NCBI RefSeq assembly: GCF_900187225.1
Contig: NZ_LT906436.1
Span: 2,288,501 to 2,352,500 of the forward strand
DNA length: 64,000 bases
Reading direction: 5' to 3'
DNA from: Listeria monocytogenes
Lineage (GTDB): Bacteria > Bacillota > Bacilli > Lactobacillales > Listeriaceae
A model generated the notes under the pieces. It was not told the origin of the DNA and searched no databases. It worked only from the letters and a program-made list of their open reading frames with translations. The position numbers and the translations under genes are program-made. This document shows positions 54,399-62,786 of the stretch, piece by piece. Position 1 is the first letter of the stretch. Each line of letters opens with the position of its first letter.

Positions 54399-55130
54399 TT
54401 AGTGGTTAGTAAGTAATGATCCTGCCGCTTCATCAATAATAAATACGACATTCGGATGGTTACGTAAAATCGACGCTGGACAGTTTTCATCAATTGGGCC
54501 TTCAAGTAAACCTTTAACAGCCTCTGCTTTTCGTTCACCGGAAGCAGTGACTAAGATTTGTTTTGCATCCATCATATCAGCTAATCCAAGAGTAAGCATT
54601 TGGGACGGCGCTTCGTCTTCTTTTAAATTGTTGTACATGATGGTGCTTTTAATAGTAGATTCATCGCTATCTGCCAAAAACAATCGCGCATCAAATGGCG
54701 TTCCTGGTTCATTAGCTCCAAGATGTCCATTTACTCCTAAGCCTAGAATTTGTAAATCACGTTCATTTTCAGCCAAAATTTTCTTATAACGAGCAATTTC
54801 GTCTGTAAAGTCAGCTAGGCTGCCGTCCAATAATTCTACTCTTTTTGGCATTTTGTTAATTAAATCATAGAATTTTTGGTGCATATACGTGTAAACAGTG
54901 AAGGAAGCATCGCGCTTAGCCACATACTCATCCAAATTCATTAAAAATACTTTTTCGATTGGAATTTCACCGGCATTAATTCCTTTTACAAGCCCCTCGA
55001 ACATTCCATCGAAACTTGCTCCTGTAGTTGTATTTATTACCGGGTTATCATTTTCGTTAATGACTTGTTCAACTACTTCGAGCGCTTCTTGTGACATTTC
55101 TTTGTATGTTTTTGTTCTGATTAATTTCAT
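54399..55130 (-). CDS. Amino-sugar-phosphate deaminase/isomerase (NagB/AgaI family)
   Basis: A 243-residue NagB-fold protein. The substrate loop is NTTTGASFDGM, the Asp72-type residue is in FLMNLDEYV, and the catalytic segment reads LQILGLGVNGHLGANEPGT. Canonical NagB has VDGHIAFNEP there: the aspartate (Asp141 in E. coli) is Asn here, and the pattern NGHLG-NEPG is like galactosamine-6-phosphate isomerase AgaI. It may therefore act on galactosamine 6-phosphate rather than be a second NagB. AGAGGAGGA precedes the ATG. It corresponds to lmo2358. Confidence 0.8.
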   Translation of the reverse strand: MKLIRTKTYKEMSQEALEVVEQVINENDNPVINTTTGASFDGMFEGLVKGINAGEIPIEKVFLMNLDEYVAKRDASFTVYTYMHQKFYDLINKMPKRVELLDGSLADFTDEIARYKKILAENERDLQILGLGVNGHLGANEPGTPFDARLFLADSDESTIKSTIMYNNLKEDEAPSQMLTLGLADMMDAKQILVTASGERKAEAVKGLLEGPIDENCPASILRNHPNVVFIIDEAAGSLLTNH

Positions 55131-55169
55131 AAAAATCCTCCTCTATATGCTTTCATTACCCCAACTATT

Positions 55170-55198
55170 TTTTCTAAAGCAAACCATGCTTTAGAAAA
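55170..55198 (-). repeat. Perfect 12-bp hairpin over the HAD stop codon
   Basis: TTTTCTAAAGCA-N5-TGCTTTAGAAAA spans the stop of the HAD gene and lies about 40 bases before the deaminase gene. It lacks a T-run, so it may slow polymerase, protect the mRNA or be processed. Confidence 0.55.
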
Positions 55199-56019
55199 CT
55201 GGCATATAAGCCGTCTTCATCTACTGATTTAGTAACATCATCGGCAAGTTTTTTTAATTCTTCTTTTGCGTTCCCCATAGCAATACCAGTCTTGCAGTAG
55301 GTGAGCATTTCTGCGTCATTCATACCGTCACCAATACCAATGGTGGCTTTTTTTTCACCACCAGTATGTTTGAGCAAGAACTCAATTGCCGTCGCCTTAT
55401 GGATATCAGGAACCATTAATTCCCCACTATCATCACCAAAAACTGGCACAGTACAATGCATTACTTCAAACTTGCCACTAAATTCTTTTTTAATTTCTTC
55501 AAAAGGTACGGCTTTATTTTCTAAGAAACAAGCTTTATTCACATCTGTACGATACAAATTGGTTTCACCGTAAGTAAGACTTTCCATAAAAGGATGTGGA
55601 TTATTTGCTTTTTTCTCACGTGCGATAGGATCATTTTCCACATCACCATATACTAATCTATCTAAATGGGATTCAAGATTCGGGCTAGCAAATAGTCCAC
55701 CATTTGATTCTAAATAAAAATCCAATTGTTTTTCTGTAAAGAAATCCACCATATGAACGACATCTTCATTCGCTACTTTTTTATGGTAAATGATTTCATC
55801 GTCTACTTCGATATAGCCGCCGCCAGCACCGATAATGCCATCAAATCCGATTGATATAATGGATTCATATAATTCCGGTTTAGAACGTCCCGTGCACAAG
55901 TACACTTGATGTCCGTTGTTGCGTGCTTTTATTATTGCAGTTCTTGCGGATTCTGGAACAAGCCCATCATCATTTACAAGCGTACCATCTACATCTACAA
56001 ATACTATTTTTTTCGTCAT
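55174..56019 (-). CDS. Cof-type HAD phosphatase
   Basis: A 281-residue HAD subfamily IIB protein: motif I KIVFVDVDGTLVND, motif II VYLCTGRSK, motif IV GIGDGMNDAEMLTYCKTGIAMGNA. It likely dephosphorylates a sugar phosphate. ATG at 56019 follows AAGAGGT. It precedes the deaminase gene, which hints at amino-sugar metabolism, and is followed by the 12-bp hairpin. It corresponds to lmo2359. Confidence 0.88.
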   Translation of the reverse strand: MTKKIVFVDVDGTLVNDDGLVPESARTAIIKARNNGHQVYLCTGRSKPELYESIISIGFDGIIGAGGGYIEVDDEIIYHKKVANEDVVHMVDFFTEKQLDFYLESNGGLFASPNLESHLDRLVYGDVENDPIAREKKANNPHPFMESLTYGETNLYRTDVNKACFLENKAVPFEEIKKEFSGKFEVMHCTVPVFGDDSGELMVPDIHKATAIEFLLKHTGGEKKATIGIGDGMNDAEMLTYCKTGIAMGNAKEELKKLADDVTKSVDEDGLYASFLKHGLL

Positions 56020-56092
56020 GCAATACCTCTTTTCGTATGTTAATAGTTTAATTATAGCATTTCTTTGCAGGGAAGGCGCCCAATTGCGTAAC

Positions 56093-56132
56093 AAAAAAGC
56101 AAGATTCCCATTTTCAGGAAACCTTGCTTTTA
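56093..56132 (-). terminator. Intrinsic terminator of the YhgE/Pip-like gene
   Basis: On the minus strand AAAAGCAAG and CTTGCTTTT pair with inner TT/AA and CC/GG steps, followed by TTTTTT. It lies just beyond the large membrane protein gene. Confidence 0.85.
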
Positions 56133-56138
56133 ATTTGT

Positions 56139-58922
56139 TTAGTTTTCTAAAGCCATTAATTTTTGATTATCGTCAAGAGCTGATTCATGTGCATCGTGAC
56201 GTTTTTTCAAGTGGCTCATGGATAGATATAGTAAGCCAACACATGCGATCATGATGATTGTAAGAATGAGCATCGACATACTGTATACATTTGGTCCCAT
56301 ACCGGCTGCCAGTGACTCTCTAAAGGCATAAATCGAGTAAGTCATTGGTAAGAACGGATGGATTAAGTTGAAGAACCATCCTGTAAGTGGCATTGGGAAT
56401 GTTCCACCTGATCCCGCTAATTGAACAATGAGTAATACCATCGCGATAAAACGACCTGGATTATCAAATGTCATAGCAAGGAGCATGATAAGGAACATAT
56501 AAGCAAGAGCTGTAATAATCGCCGTTCCGAAGAATTCAACGATGCTATCCGGTCTTAATCCTAGTGCTATCATGATGCCACCTTCAAGAAGTGCCATCGC
56601 AACAGCTGCGACAAAACCTAGTGATAATTTACTTAACCACCATTTATAAGCTGGTTGACCTTCCATTGAAACACGTCTAATTGGCATAATGAAGTTAAAT
56701 ACAAGTGCACCAACATATAGAGCAAGTGACAACACATATGGTGCTAATGCGTGACCGTAATTACTTACGTGCGTATATTCATTATGTGCAAGTTTTGTTG
56801 GAGCTGCAATCATGTTGAATGTTTTATCTGTCGCTTTTGTATCTTTGACTTGCTGTGCTCCGTCTGCTAGTTTGTCTGTTAATTCTGTGCTGCCGTCTGT
56901 TAATTTAGTAAGTCCATCTCCTAATTGGAAGGAACCATTCGCTAGTTTAGAAGAACCATCGGCAATTTTGGAAGAGCCATCTGCGAGTTGTCCGACGCCT
57001 GAAACTAGTTTTGGTGAGTTAGCTGATAGTTGGTTTAGACCGCCTGCTAATTGGTTTGAACCTGCTTGTAGTTGATTAACACCACCTGCAAGTGTTGGAA
57101 CTTTTGCAGCTAATTGGTTTGTTCCACCTTGTAACTCTGTTGCTCCTGAGCGTAATGCGCCGGAATTACTTGCAAGTTTGTTACCACCATCATTTAACTT
57201 GCTCAATCCGTTTTCCATACTTGCACTACCCGTAGCGAGTTGTCCGACGCCAGAAGTTAGTGTTGGTACTTGGCTGTTAAGTTGGTTTGTTCCAGCAACT
57301 AATTTAGCACTTCCGGCTTGTGCTGATTTGAGTCCAGCAGTTAGTTGGTTCGCACCGCCAAGTAAAGTTTGGCTACCTGAGCCATTAATTGCTTGGTGAA
57401 TACTGTTAAATGCTTCATTTGTTCCACCGTGAACTGCTTGATAACCAGCGGAAATTTTTGCTACGCCAGTTTGTAATTCTGTAACTTGTGTTTGAATTGC
57501 TGCTAAATCAAGACCTGATAAACCACTTTGTAGTTGTTCTACTGTTGCTACTTGAGTGGCAGATTTTTGTGATTCTTTATCTAAATCAGCTTGAATAGCA
57601 TCTATGATTTTTTGTTTATCTTCTGCACTCACGCCAGCTGTCGCATTAATTTTTGATTTAATTGCTTCAGCATCAAAGTTCGCATTAGATTTAATAAATG
57701 TTAAGCCATTTTGTAGGTCGCTTAAACTTTTTTGCAGTGTAGCGAGTTGTTTTGCAAGTGCTGCATCTTCTCCGTTCACACTTTGGTTTAATTGATCAAT
57801 ACCTTGTTGTAAATCGTTCATACCTTGTTTTAATTGTGCAATTTTGCCTTGTTTATCAGTTAAATTTCCGTCTAATTCTTTAAGTCCTGCTGAAAGTTTG
57901 TTACTTCCATCGACTAGTGAATCTAGGCCAGTTGCTAAGCTTTTTTGACCATTGTTTAGTTGTGTTATGCCTGATGCTAGGGTTGGTACACTGCCATTCA
58001 TCTTATTTAATCCATCTGAAAGTGCAGTAGAACCAGTGTAAGCTTGGTTAATTCCACCTGCTAGTGTATCTACACCAGATGTATAGGTAGAAACTCCGCT
58101 AGCTAATTTCGTTGCCCCTCCGTCAAGTGCAGCCACACCGTCTTTAAGTGGTCCTACACCAGCAGCAAGCGTTGAAACACCAGCATTTAGTTTATCGCCA
58201 CCAGCGGCCGCAGTGTTCACACCATCTGTGTAAGTTTTCAAACCAACTTCTAACGTATTAGCGCCATCTTTGAACGTCAAAGAGCTATCTGCGAGCGTTT
58301 TTAAGTTAGTAGAAATGGTTTTATTACCTTCTTGTGATTTCACAAGACCATCTTTAATTTTTCCAGAGCCATCAGCGGCTTGGGCGAACCCGTCACCAGA
58401 CTCTTTAATTTTATCAAAAATTGCTTCCGCGTATGATTTTGTTACCTCAGCGGAAACCTCGCTCTTCAGTTGTTTGGCACCTTGTTCACTCACGACTTGA
58501 CCTAAATAGTTCAGCGAGCCGTTTGTTTTATAGGATAATTCCATTTTTTTCGGATCTTTATCTAAAACGGATGCTGCATTTTTAGAGAAATCTTTTGGAA
58601 TCGTGACAACCATATAATATTTGCCATCTTTTAAACCTTGTTCAGCCTCTTCTTTGGAAAGGAAATTCCAATCGAGTTCTTTGTTGCTTTTCAGTTTTGT
58701 GACTAACTGATCGCCAACATCCATTGTTTGACCGTTATAATCAACCGGTTTGTCATTGTTAACTACCGCTACTGGTAAATCCCCTGTTTTGCCGTACGGA
58801 TCCCAGACGGATTTTAAGAAAAAGCTTGCATATAAAAGTGGAATAAACAGAATAACTACAAATGATAAAAGTAGTATTTTGTTTTTAAATAATTTTTTCC
58901 ACTCATTTTTTACCATATCCAT
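56139..58922 (-). CDS. YhgE/Pip-like membrane protein with long repeat domain
   Basis: A 927-residue protein. A helix at about 17-37 (ILLLSFVVILFIPLLYASFF) is followed by an extracytoplasmic region to about 720, then five or six C-terminal helices. This is the YhgE/phage-infection-protein (Pip) ABC-2-like layout. About residues 215-710 consist of many degenerate repeats with spaced leucine and glycine (LxxGxxxLxxG), as in SVPTLASGITQLNNGQKSL. Homologues serve as phage receptors or link to type VII secretion (EsaA-like). It follows an Rrf2 gene by 32 bases. It corresponds to lmo2360. Confidence 0.85.
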   Translation of the reverse strand: MDMVKNEWKKLFKNKILLLSFVVILFIPLLYASFFLKSVWDPYGKTGDLPVAVVNNDKPVDYNGQTMDVGDQLVTKLKSNKELDWNFLSKEEAEQGLKDGKYYMVVTIPKDFSKNAASVLDKDPKKMELSYKTNGSLNYLGQVVSEQGAKQLKSEVSAEVTKSYAEAIFDKIKESGDGFAQAADGSGKIKDGLVKSQEGNKTISTNLKTLADSSLTFKDGANTLEVGLKTYTDGVNTAAAGGDKLNAGVSTLAAGVGPLKDGVAALDGGATKLASGVSTYTSGVDTLAGGINQAYTGSTALSDGLNKMNGSVPTLASGITQLNNGQKSLATGLDSLVDGSNKLSAGLKELDGNLTDKQGKIAQLKQGMNDLQQGIDQLNQSVNGEDAALAKQLATLQKSLSDLQNGLTFIKSNANFDAEAIKSKINATAGVSAEDKQKIIDAIQADLDKESQKSATQVATVEQLQSGLSGLDLAAIQTQVTELQTGVAKISAGYQAVHGGTNEAFNSIHQAINGSGSQTLLGGANQLTAGLKSAQAGSAKLVAGTNQLNSQVPTLTSGVGQLATGSASMENGLSKLNDGGNKLASNSGALRSGATELQGGTNQLAAKVPTLAGGVNQLQAGSNQLAGGLNQLSANSPKLVSGVGQLADGSSKIADGSSKLANGSFQLGDGLTKLTDGSTELTDKLADGAQQVKDTKATDKTFNMIAAPTKLAHNEYTHVSNYGHALAPYVLSLALYVGALVFNFIMPIRRVSMEGQPAYKWWLSKLSLGFVAAVAMALLEGGIMIALGLRPDSIVEFFGTAIITALAYMFLIMLLAMTFDNPGRFIAMVLLIVQLAGSGGTFPMPLTGWFFNLIHPFLPMTYSIYAFRESLAAGMGPNVYSMSMLILTIIMIACVGLLYLSMSHLKKRHDAHESALDDNQKLMALEN

Positions 58923-58954
58923 TTTTTACCGCACTTCTTTCTTTTAAAGATTTA

Positions 58955-59428
58955 TTACGCTTCGTTCCAATCTATGATAGTGGTTCGTTCTTTCCCAATC
59001 ACTTGCTCTACTAAAACAGATAATTTTTGTGAGTATAAATAATTAGCGTATTCTTTATCAGCGTTTCTAAAAGCACTTGTAATGGTGTGAATACCGGATT
59101 CTGCAAATTCATGATAGTCCGAGAAAACAGTGTGGATTAAGTCAGAATCTGGGTATGTATCGATTTTCCCTTCCACTGCTTCTACGATATCCAGCAAATT
59201 AATTTCTTCAGGGTCTTTAGCAAGCGTGAAACCACCGTTATTACCCGAAACTGAATTAATCAGCCCGCTAACGACTAGCTTCCTCAAAATTTTACTAATA
59301 TAAGACGGTGACGAATCACGCAAACGGTGATGAATAGTTACGGAAGAAATGGGAACATCTACCTTCTGGGTGTACAACATCGTCATAATACAAAAAACCT
59401 GGTCCATACTTTTGCTCAACTTCATCAT
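58955..59428 (-). CDS. Rrf2-family transcriptional regulator
   Basis: A 157-residue Rrf2 protein: winged helix with VPISSVTIHHRLRDSSPSYIS, then LRKLVVSGLINSVSGNNGGFTLAK and the DIVEAVEGK helix. I see none of the clustered cysteines of Fe-S sensing members (IscR/NsrR), so it may be a redox-independent sensor like CymR or YwgB. ATG codons at 59428 and 59425 both follow GGGAGG. It appears to be the first gene of an operon with the YhgE/Pip-like gene and is divergent from gadT2. It corresponds to lmo2361. Confidence 0.88.
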   Translation of the reverse strand: MMKLSKSMDQVFCIMTMLYTQKVDVPISSVTIHHRLRDSSPSYISKILRKLVVSGLINSVSGNNGGFTLAKDPEEINLLDIVEAVEGKIDTYPDSDLIHTVFSDYHEFAESGIHTITSAFRNADKEYANYLYSQKLSVLVEQVIGKERTTIIDWNEA

Positions 59429-59459
59429 TAAATCCTCCCTCTTCCCATTATTACCTTTC

Positions 59460-59478
59460 AATATCCTTAATGGACATT
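59460..59478. promoter_or_regulatory. Inverted repeat in the Rrf2 gene leader
   Basis: AATATCC-TTAAT-GGACATT is an inverted repeat with one mismatch between the Rrf2 promoter and start, and could be an autoregulatory site. Confidence 0.4.
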
Positions 59479-59698
59479 TAACATCTATATACAATACACC
59501 CATTTTTTTTAAAGTGCAAGAGTTTTTTACTAAAAATGGAAAAAAATTTAATGAATGCGTTTGCTGCGAATAGAACAACTATAAGCATTGTCTCAAAAAT
59601 TTTTCCTGGCTAAGAAAAAAACTGGAATAATTTTCGAAAACAAACGTGCTAATCTTATACATGTTCCAACAAACAATTACTTAGGAGGTGCTTTTCTC

Positions 59699-59767
59699 GT
59701 GTTAACTGATGATGTTCCAAAAAAATCACATTTACCATTAATTAAGCATCATTCTAATTACTTATAG
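59699..59767 (+). CDS. Putative 22-residue leader peptide upstream of gadT2
   Basis: A GTG-started frame of 22 codons has a near-perfect ribosome site, AGGAGGTG at 59683-59690, eight bases ahead. The peptide begins MLTDDVPKKS and ends KHHSNYL; it is basic with three histidines and no membrane segment. It stops 49 bases before the gadT2 start. The site is as strong as that of gadT2 itself, so the frame is probably translated. It might control the gad operon by translation, or simply be a small gene. I do not recognise it. Confidence 0.55.
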   Translation: MLTDDVPKKSHLPLIKHHSNYL

Positions 59768-59816
59768 CTTCGTTTAGTTGTATTTTCGCAAACAAAAAAT
59801 TGGGAGGTAACATACA

Positions 59817-61340
59817 ATGTCTAAACAAGCAAAGTCTTTAACCTTATTCGGATTTTTCGCCATCACGGCTTCCATGGTTATGACCGTTTATGAATATCCA
59901 ACATTTGCCACTTCCGGCTTTCATCTAGTTTTTTTCCTACTTCTTGGTGGATTTTTATGGTTTTTGCCTGTAGCTTTATGTGCAGCAGAAATGGCGACGG
60001 TGGATGGTTGGCAAGAAGGCGGTATTTTTTCTTGGGTGGGAAATACACTCGGGGAACGTTTTGGTTTTGCCGCAATCTTCTTTCAGTGGTTTCAAATAAC
60101 GGTCGGATTCGTGACAATGATTTACTTTATTCTCGGTGCGCTATCCTATGTATTTGATTTTCCCGCACTCGAATCGAATCCTTTTATTAAATTTATTGGT
60201 GTGTTAGTTATTTTTTGGGGACTTACTTTTTCCCAATTAGGTGGTACGAAAAACACGGCTAAAATCGCGAAATTTGGTTTTATTATCGGTATTCTCATCC
60301 CAGCAATTATTTTATTTATTTTAGGTATTGCTTACGTTGCTGGCGGAAATCCACTTCATGTCACTTTTTCCAAAGAGGCGTTTATCCCGGATTTCTCAAA
60401 AGCTTCAACATTAGTCATCTTCGTGTCATTTATACTCGCTTACATGGGTGTTGAAGCTTCCGCGAGCCACGTCAATGAAATGACCAACCCAAAACGCGAT
60501 TATCCACTAGCAATGATTATGCTCGTTATTTTAGCCATCGCACTGAATACAATCGGCGGCTTAACTATCTCTGCTGTGTTACCTTTAAAAGATTTATCCC
60601 TCAGCTCCGGCGTCGTGCAAACATTCCAAGCACTAATTTTACATTTTGGTTCCGGCTTAGGTTGGGCAGTAAAACTAATCGCGATAATGATTGCGCTAGG
60701 TGTCATGGGTGAAGTCAGTGCTTGGGTAGTCGGTCCATCACGCGGCATGTACACTGCTGCAGAACAAGGCTTACTTCCCGAAAAAATGAAAAAAGTAAAT
60801 AAACACGGAGTCCCTGTACCACTTATTATGGTTCAAGGCGTCGTAGTTACCATTTGGGCAGCTATTCTTACATTTGGTGGCGGCGGGAATAATTTATCTT
60901 TCCTAACCGCAATTTCCTTAACTGTAGTCATTTATTTAGTCGGCTATTTACTCTTTTTCATCGGTTACTTAGTACTTATTTTCAAAAAATCGAGCTTAAA
61001 ACGCACCTACCAAATCCCTGGCGGCAAAATTGTTAAAGTGGTTGTGGCCCTGATTGGCTTAGTAACATCCGTTTTCGCTTTGTGTATCTCTTTTGTCCCA
61101 CCTGCATCAATCGCCGCAAAAAGCGACATGACATACATTGTTATCTTATCGATTAGTTTTATCGTCACTGTGTTAATCCCATTTATCATCTACGCCGTGC
61201 ACGATAAAAAAGACATCACACCGAAAGATATTACGCATTTAGACTCAAGCGACATCAATAAATTCACCCACCCAAGAGCTCGCGGCGAACACATTATTAA
61301 CCCCGACGAAAAACATATTATGAATCAAGACAAATTATAG
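59817..61340 (+). CDS. gadT2: Glutamate/GABA antiporter
   Basis: A 507-residue APC-family carrier with 12 membrane helices that exchanges external glutamate for internal GABA, the transport arm of glutamate-dependent acid resistance. The family pattern LTLFGFFAITASMVMTVYEYP opens the protein. The last 40 residues are a polar, His-containing tail (IINPDEKHIMNQDKL) like the C-terminal plug that gates E. coli GadC by pH. GGGAGGT precedes the ATG. It lies 12 bases ahead of gadD2. It corresponds to lmo2362. Confidence 0.93.
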   Translation: MSKQAKSLTLFGFFAITASMVMTVYEYPTFATSGFHLVFFLLLGGFLWFLPVALCAAEMATVDGWQEGGIFSWVGNTLGERFGFAAIFFQWFQITVGFVTMIYFILGALSYVFDFPALESNPFIKFIGVLVIFWGLTFSQLGGTKNTAKIAKFGFIIGILIPAIILFILGIAYVAGGNPLHVTFSKEAFIPDFSKASTLVIFVSFILAYMGVEASASHVNEMTNPKRDYPLAMIMLVILAIALNTIGGLTISAVLPLKDLSLSSGVVQTFQALILHFGSGLGWAVKLIAIMIALGVMGEVSAWVVGPSRGMYTAAEQGLLPEKMKKVNKHGVPVPLIMVQGVVVTIWAAILTFGGGGNNLSFLTAISLTVVIYLVGYLLFFIGYLVLIFKKSSLKRTYQIPGGKIVKVVVALIGLVTSVFALCISFVPPASIAAKSDMTYIVILSISFIVTVLIPFIIYAVHDKKDITPKDITHLDSSDINKFTHPRARGEHIINPDEKHIMNQDKL

Positions 61341-61352
61341 GAGGAAAAAATC

Positions 61353-62747
61353 ATGTTATATAGTAAAGAAAATAAAGAAAGTTATTTAGAACCAGTTTTC
61401 GGATCAAGTGCAGAGGATCGTGATATTCCTAAATACACCCTCGGAAAAGAACCACTCGAACCTCGGATTGCTTACCGTTTAGTGAAAGACGAACTTTTAG
61501 ATGAAGGTTCCGCCCGCCAAAACCTAGCTACTTTTTGCCAAACATATATGGAAGACGAAGCAACCAAATTAATGTCCGAAACACTAGAAAAAAATGCAAT
61601 CGATAAATCTGAATACCCAAGAACAGCTGAACTTGAAAATCGTTGCGTCAATATTATCGCTGACTTATGGCATGCACCTAAGGACCAAAAATTTATGGGA
61701 ACTTCCACAATCGGCTCTAGTGAAGCGTGTATGCTTGGCGGAATGGCAATGAAATTTGCTTGGAGAAAACGTGCCGAAAAACTTGGCCTAGATATTTATG
61801 CAAAAAAACCAAATCTCGTTATCTCCTCTGGCTACCAAGTGTGTTGGGAAAAATTCTGTGTTTACTGGGATATCGATATGCGCGTTGTTCCAATGGATAA
61901 AGAGCACATGCAACTCAATACCGATCAAGTCCTTGATTACGTCGATGAATATACAATCGGTGTGGTCGGCATCCTCGGTATCACTTACACAGGCCGCTAT
62001 GATGACATCTACGCGCTAAATGAAAAACTTGAAGAATACAATAGCAAAACCGATTATAAAGTCTACATTCACGTCGATGCAGCTAGTGGAGGTTTCTTCA
62101 CTCCATTTGTCGAACCTGACATTATCTGGGACTTCCGTTTGAAAAACGTTATCTCAATTAATACTTCCGGTCACAAATACGGCCTCGTTTATCCAGGTAT
62201 CGGTTGGGTCCTTTGGAAAGATGAAAGCTACCTACCAGAAGAACTCATCTTTAAAGTCAGCTACCTTGGCGGAGAAATGCCAACCATGCAAATCAATTTC
62301 TCCCGCAGTGCGAGCCACATCATCGGTCAATACTACAATTTCTTACGCTACGGCTTCGAAGGCTACCGCACCATTCACCAAAAAACAAGCGATGTAGCAC
62401 AATACCTTGCCCATGCAGTCGAACAAACTGGCTACTTTGACATTTTTAACGATGGCTCCCACTTACCAATCGTCTGCTATAAATTAAAAGACGACGCCAA
62501 TGTAAATTGGACATTATACGATTTAGCGGACCGCCTCCAAATGCGCGGCTGGCAAGTTCCCGCATATCCACTACCAAAAAGCTTGGAAAACATTATTATT
62601 CAACGTTACGTCTGCCGCGCTGACCTTGGTTTCAACATGGCAGAAGAATTCATCCAAGATTTCCAAGCCTCTATTCAAGAACTAAACAACGCCCACATCC
62701 TTTTCCACGATAATCAACAATCCGGCGTCCACGGCTTCACACATTAA
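61353..62747 (+). CDS. gadD2: Glutamate decarboxylase
   Basis: A 464-residue PLP enzyme that converts glutamate plus a proton to GABA, consuming acid in the cytoplasm. The Schiff-base lysine is Lys275 in NTSGHKYGLVYPG, the ring partner aspartate is Asp242 in HVDAASGGFF, and SSEACMLGGMAMKFAWR is a substrate/PLP segment. The protein ends GVHGFTH; a C-terminal histidine closes the active site in E. coli GadB at neutral pH. AGGAGGA precedes the ATG. It corresponds to lmo2363. Confidence 0.95.
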   Translation: MLYSKENKESYLEPVFGSSAEDRDIPKYTLGKEPLEPRIAYRLVKDELLDEGSARQNLATFCQTYMEDEATKLMSETLEKNAIDKSEYPRTAELENRCVNIIADLWHAPKDQKFMGTSTIGSSEACMLGGMAMKFAWRKRAEKLGLDIYAKKPNLVISSGYQVCWEKFCVYWDIDMRVVPMDKEHMQLNTDQVLDYVDEYTIGVVGILGITYTGRYDDIYALNEKLEEYNSKTDYKVYIHVDAASGGFFTPFVEPDIIWDFRLKNVISINTSGHKYGLVYPGIGWVLWKDESYLPEELIFKVSYLGGEMPTMQINFSRSASHIIGQYYNFLRYGFEGYRTIHQKTSDVAQYLAHAVEQTGYFDIFNDGSHLPIVCYKLKDDANVNWTLYDLADRLQMRGWQVPAYPLPKSLENIIIQRYVCRADLGFNMAEEFIQDFQASIQELNNAHILFHDNQQSGVHGFTH

Positions 62748-62750
62748 TAA

Positions 62751-62786
62751 AAAGGCTAGCCTCTCAAATAGGCTAGCCTTTTTTCA
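62751..62786. terminator. Bidirectional intrinsic terminator
   Basis: AAAGGCTAGCCT-CTCAAAT-AGGCTAGCCTTT is a perfect 12-bp stem with T- and A-runs on both sides. It ends gadT2D2 and the convergent regulator, whose stop codon is inside it. Confidence 0.95.

Larger units (their letters stand above)
59429..59816. other. 388-base intergenic region ahead of gadT2
   Basis: It contains the divergent Rrf2 promoter (TTGCAC then TATTGT, 17-base spacing, minus strand), a palindrome in its leader, the gadT2 promoter region, a small 22-codon frame at 59699-59767 and the gadT2 ribosome site GGGAGGT. The 9-base sequence ATGTTCCAA occurs twice, at 59661 and 59712. No protein gene other than the small frame is visible. 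Confidence 0.7.

Noticed and set aside
54383..54538. Upstream extension of the HdeD-like frame
   Set aside because: It overlaps the deaminase gene in another frame, and AAGGGGGC precedes the ATG at 54382, which fits the family length.
56800..58330. Repetitive DNA that might suggest a CRISPR array or tandem repeat element
   Set aside because: The repeats are short, imperfect, in frame and encode the LxxGxxx track of the Pip-like protein; there are no spacers or constant repeats.
59560..59700. Sigma-B promoter for gadT2
   Set aside because: I searched for a GTTT...GGGWAT pair and found none that is convincing, although acid-stress control would make it plausible.
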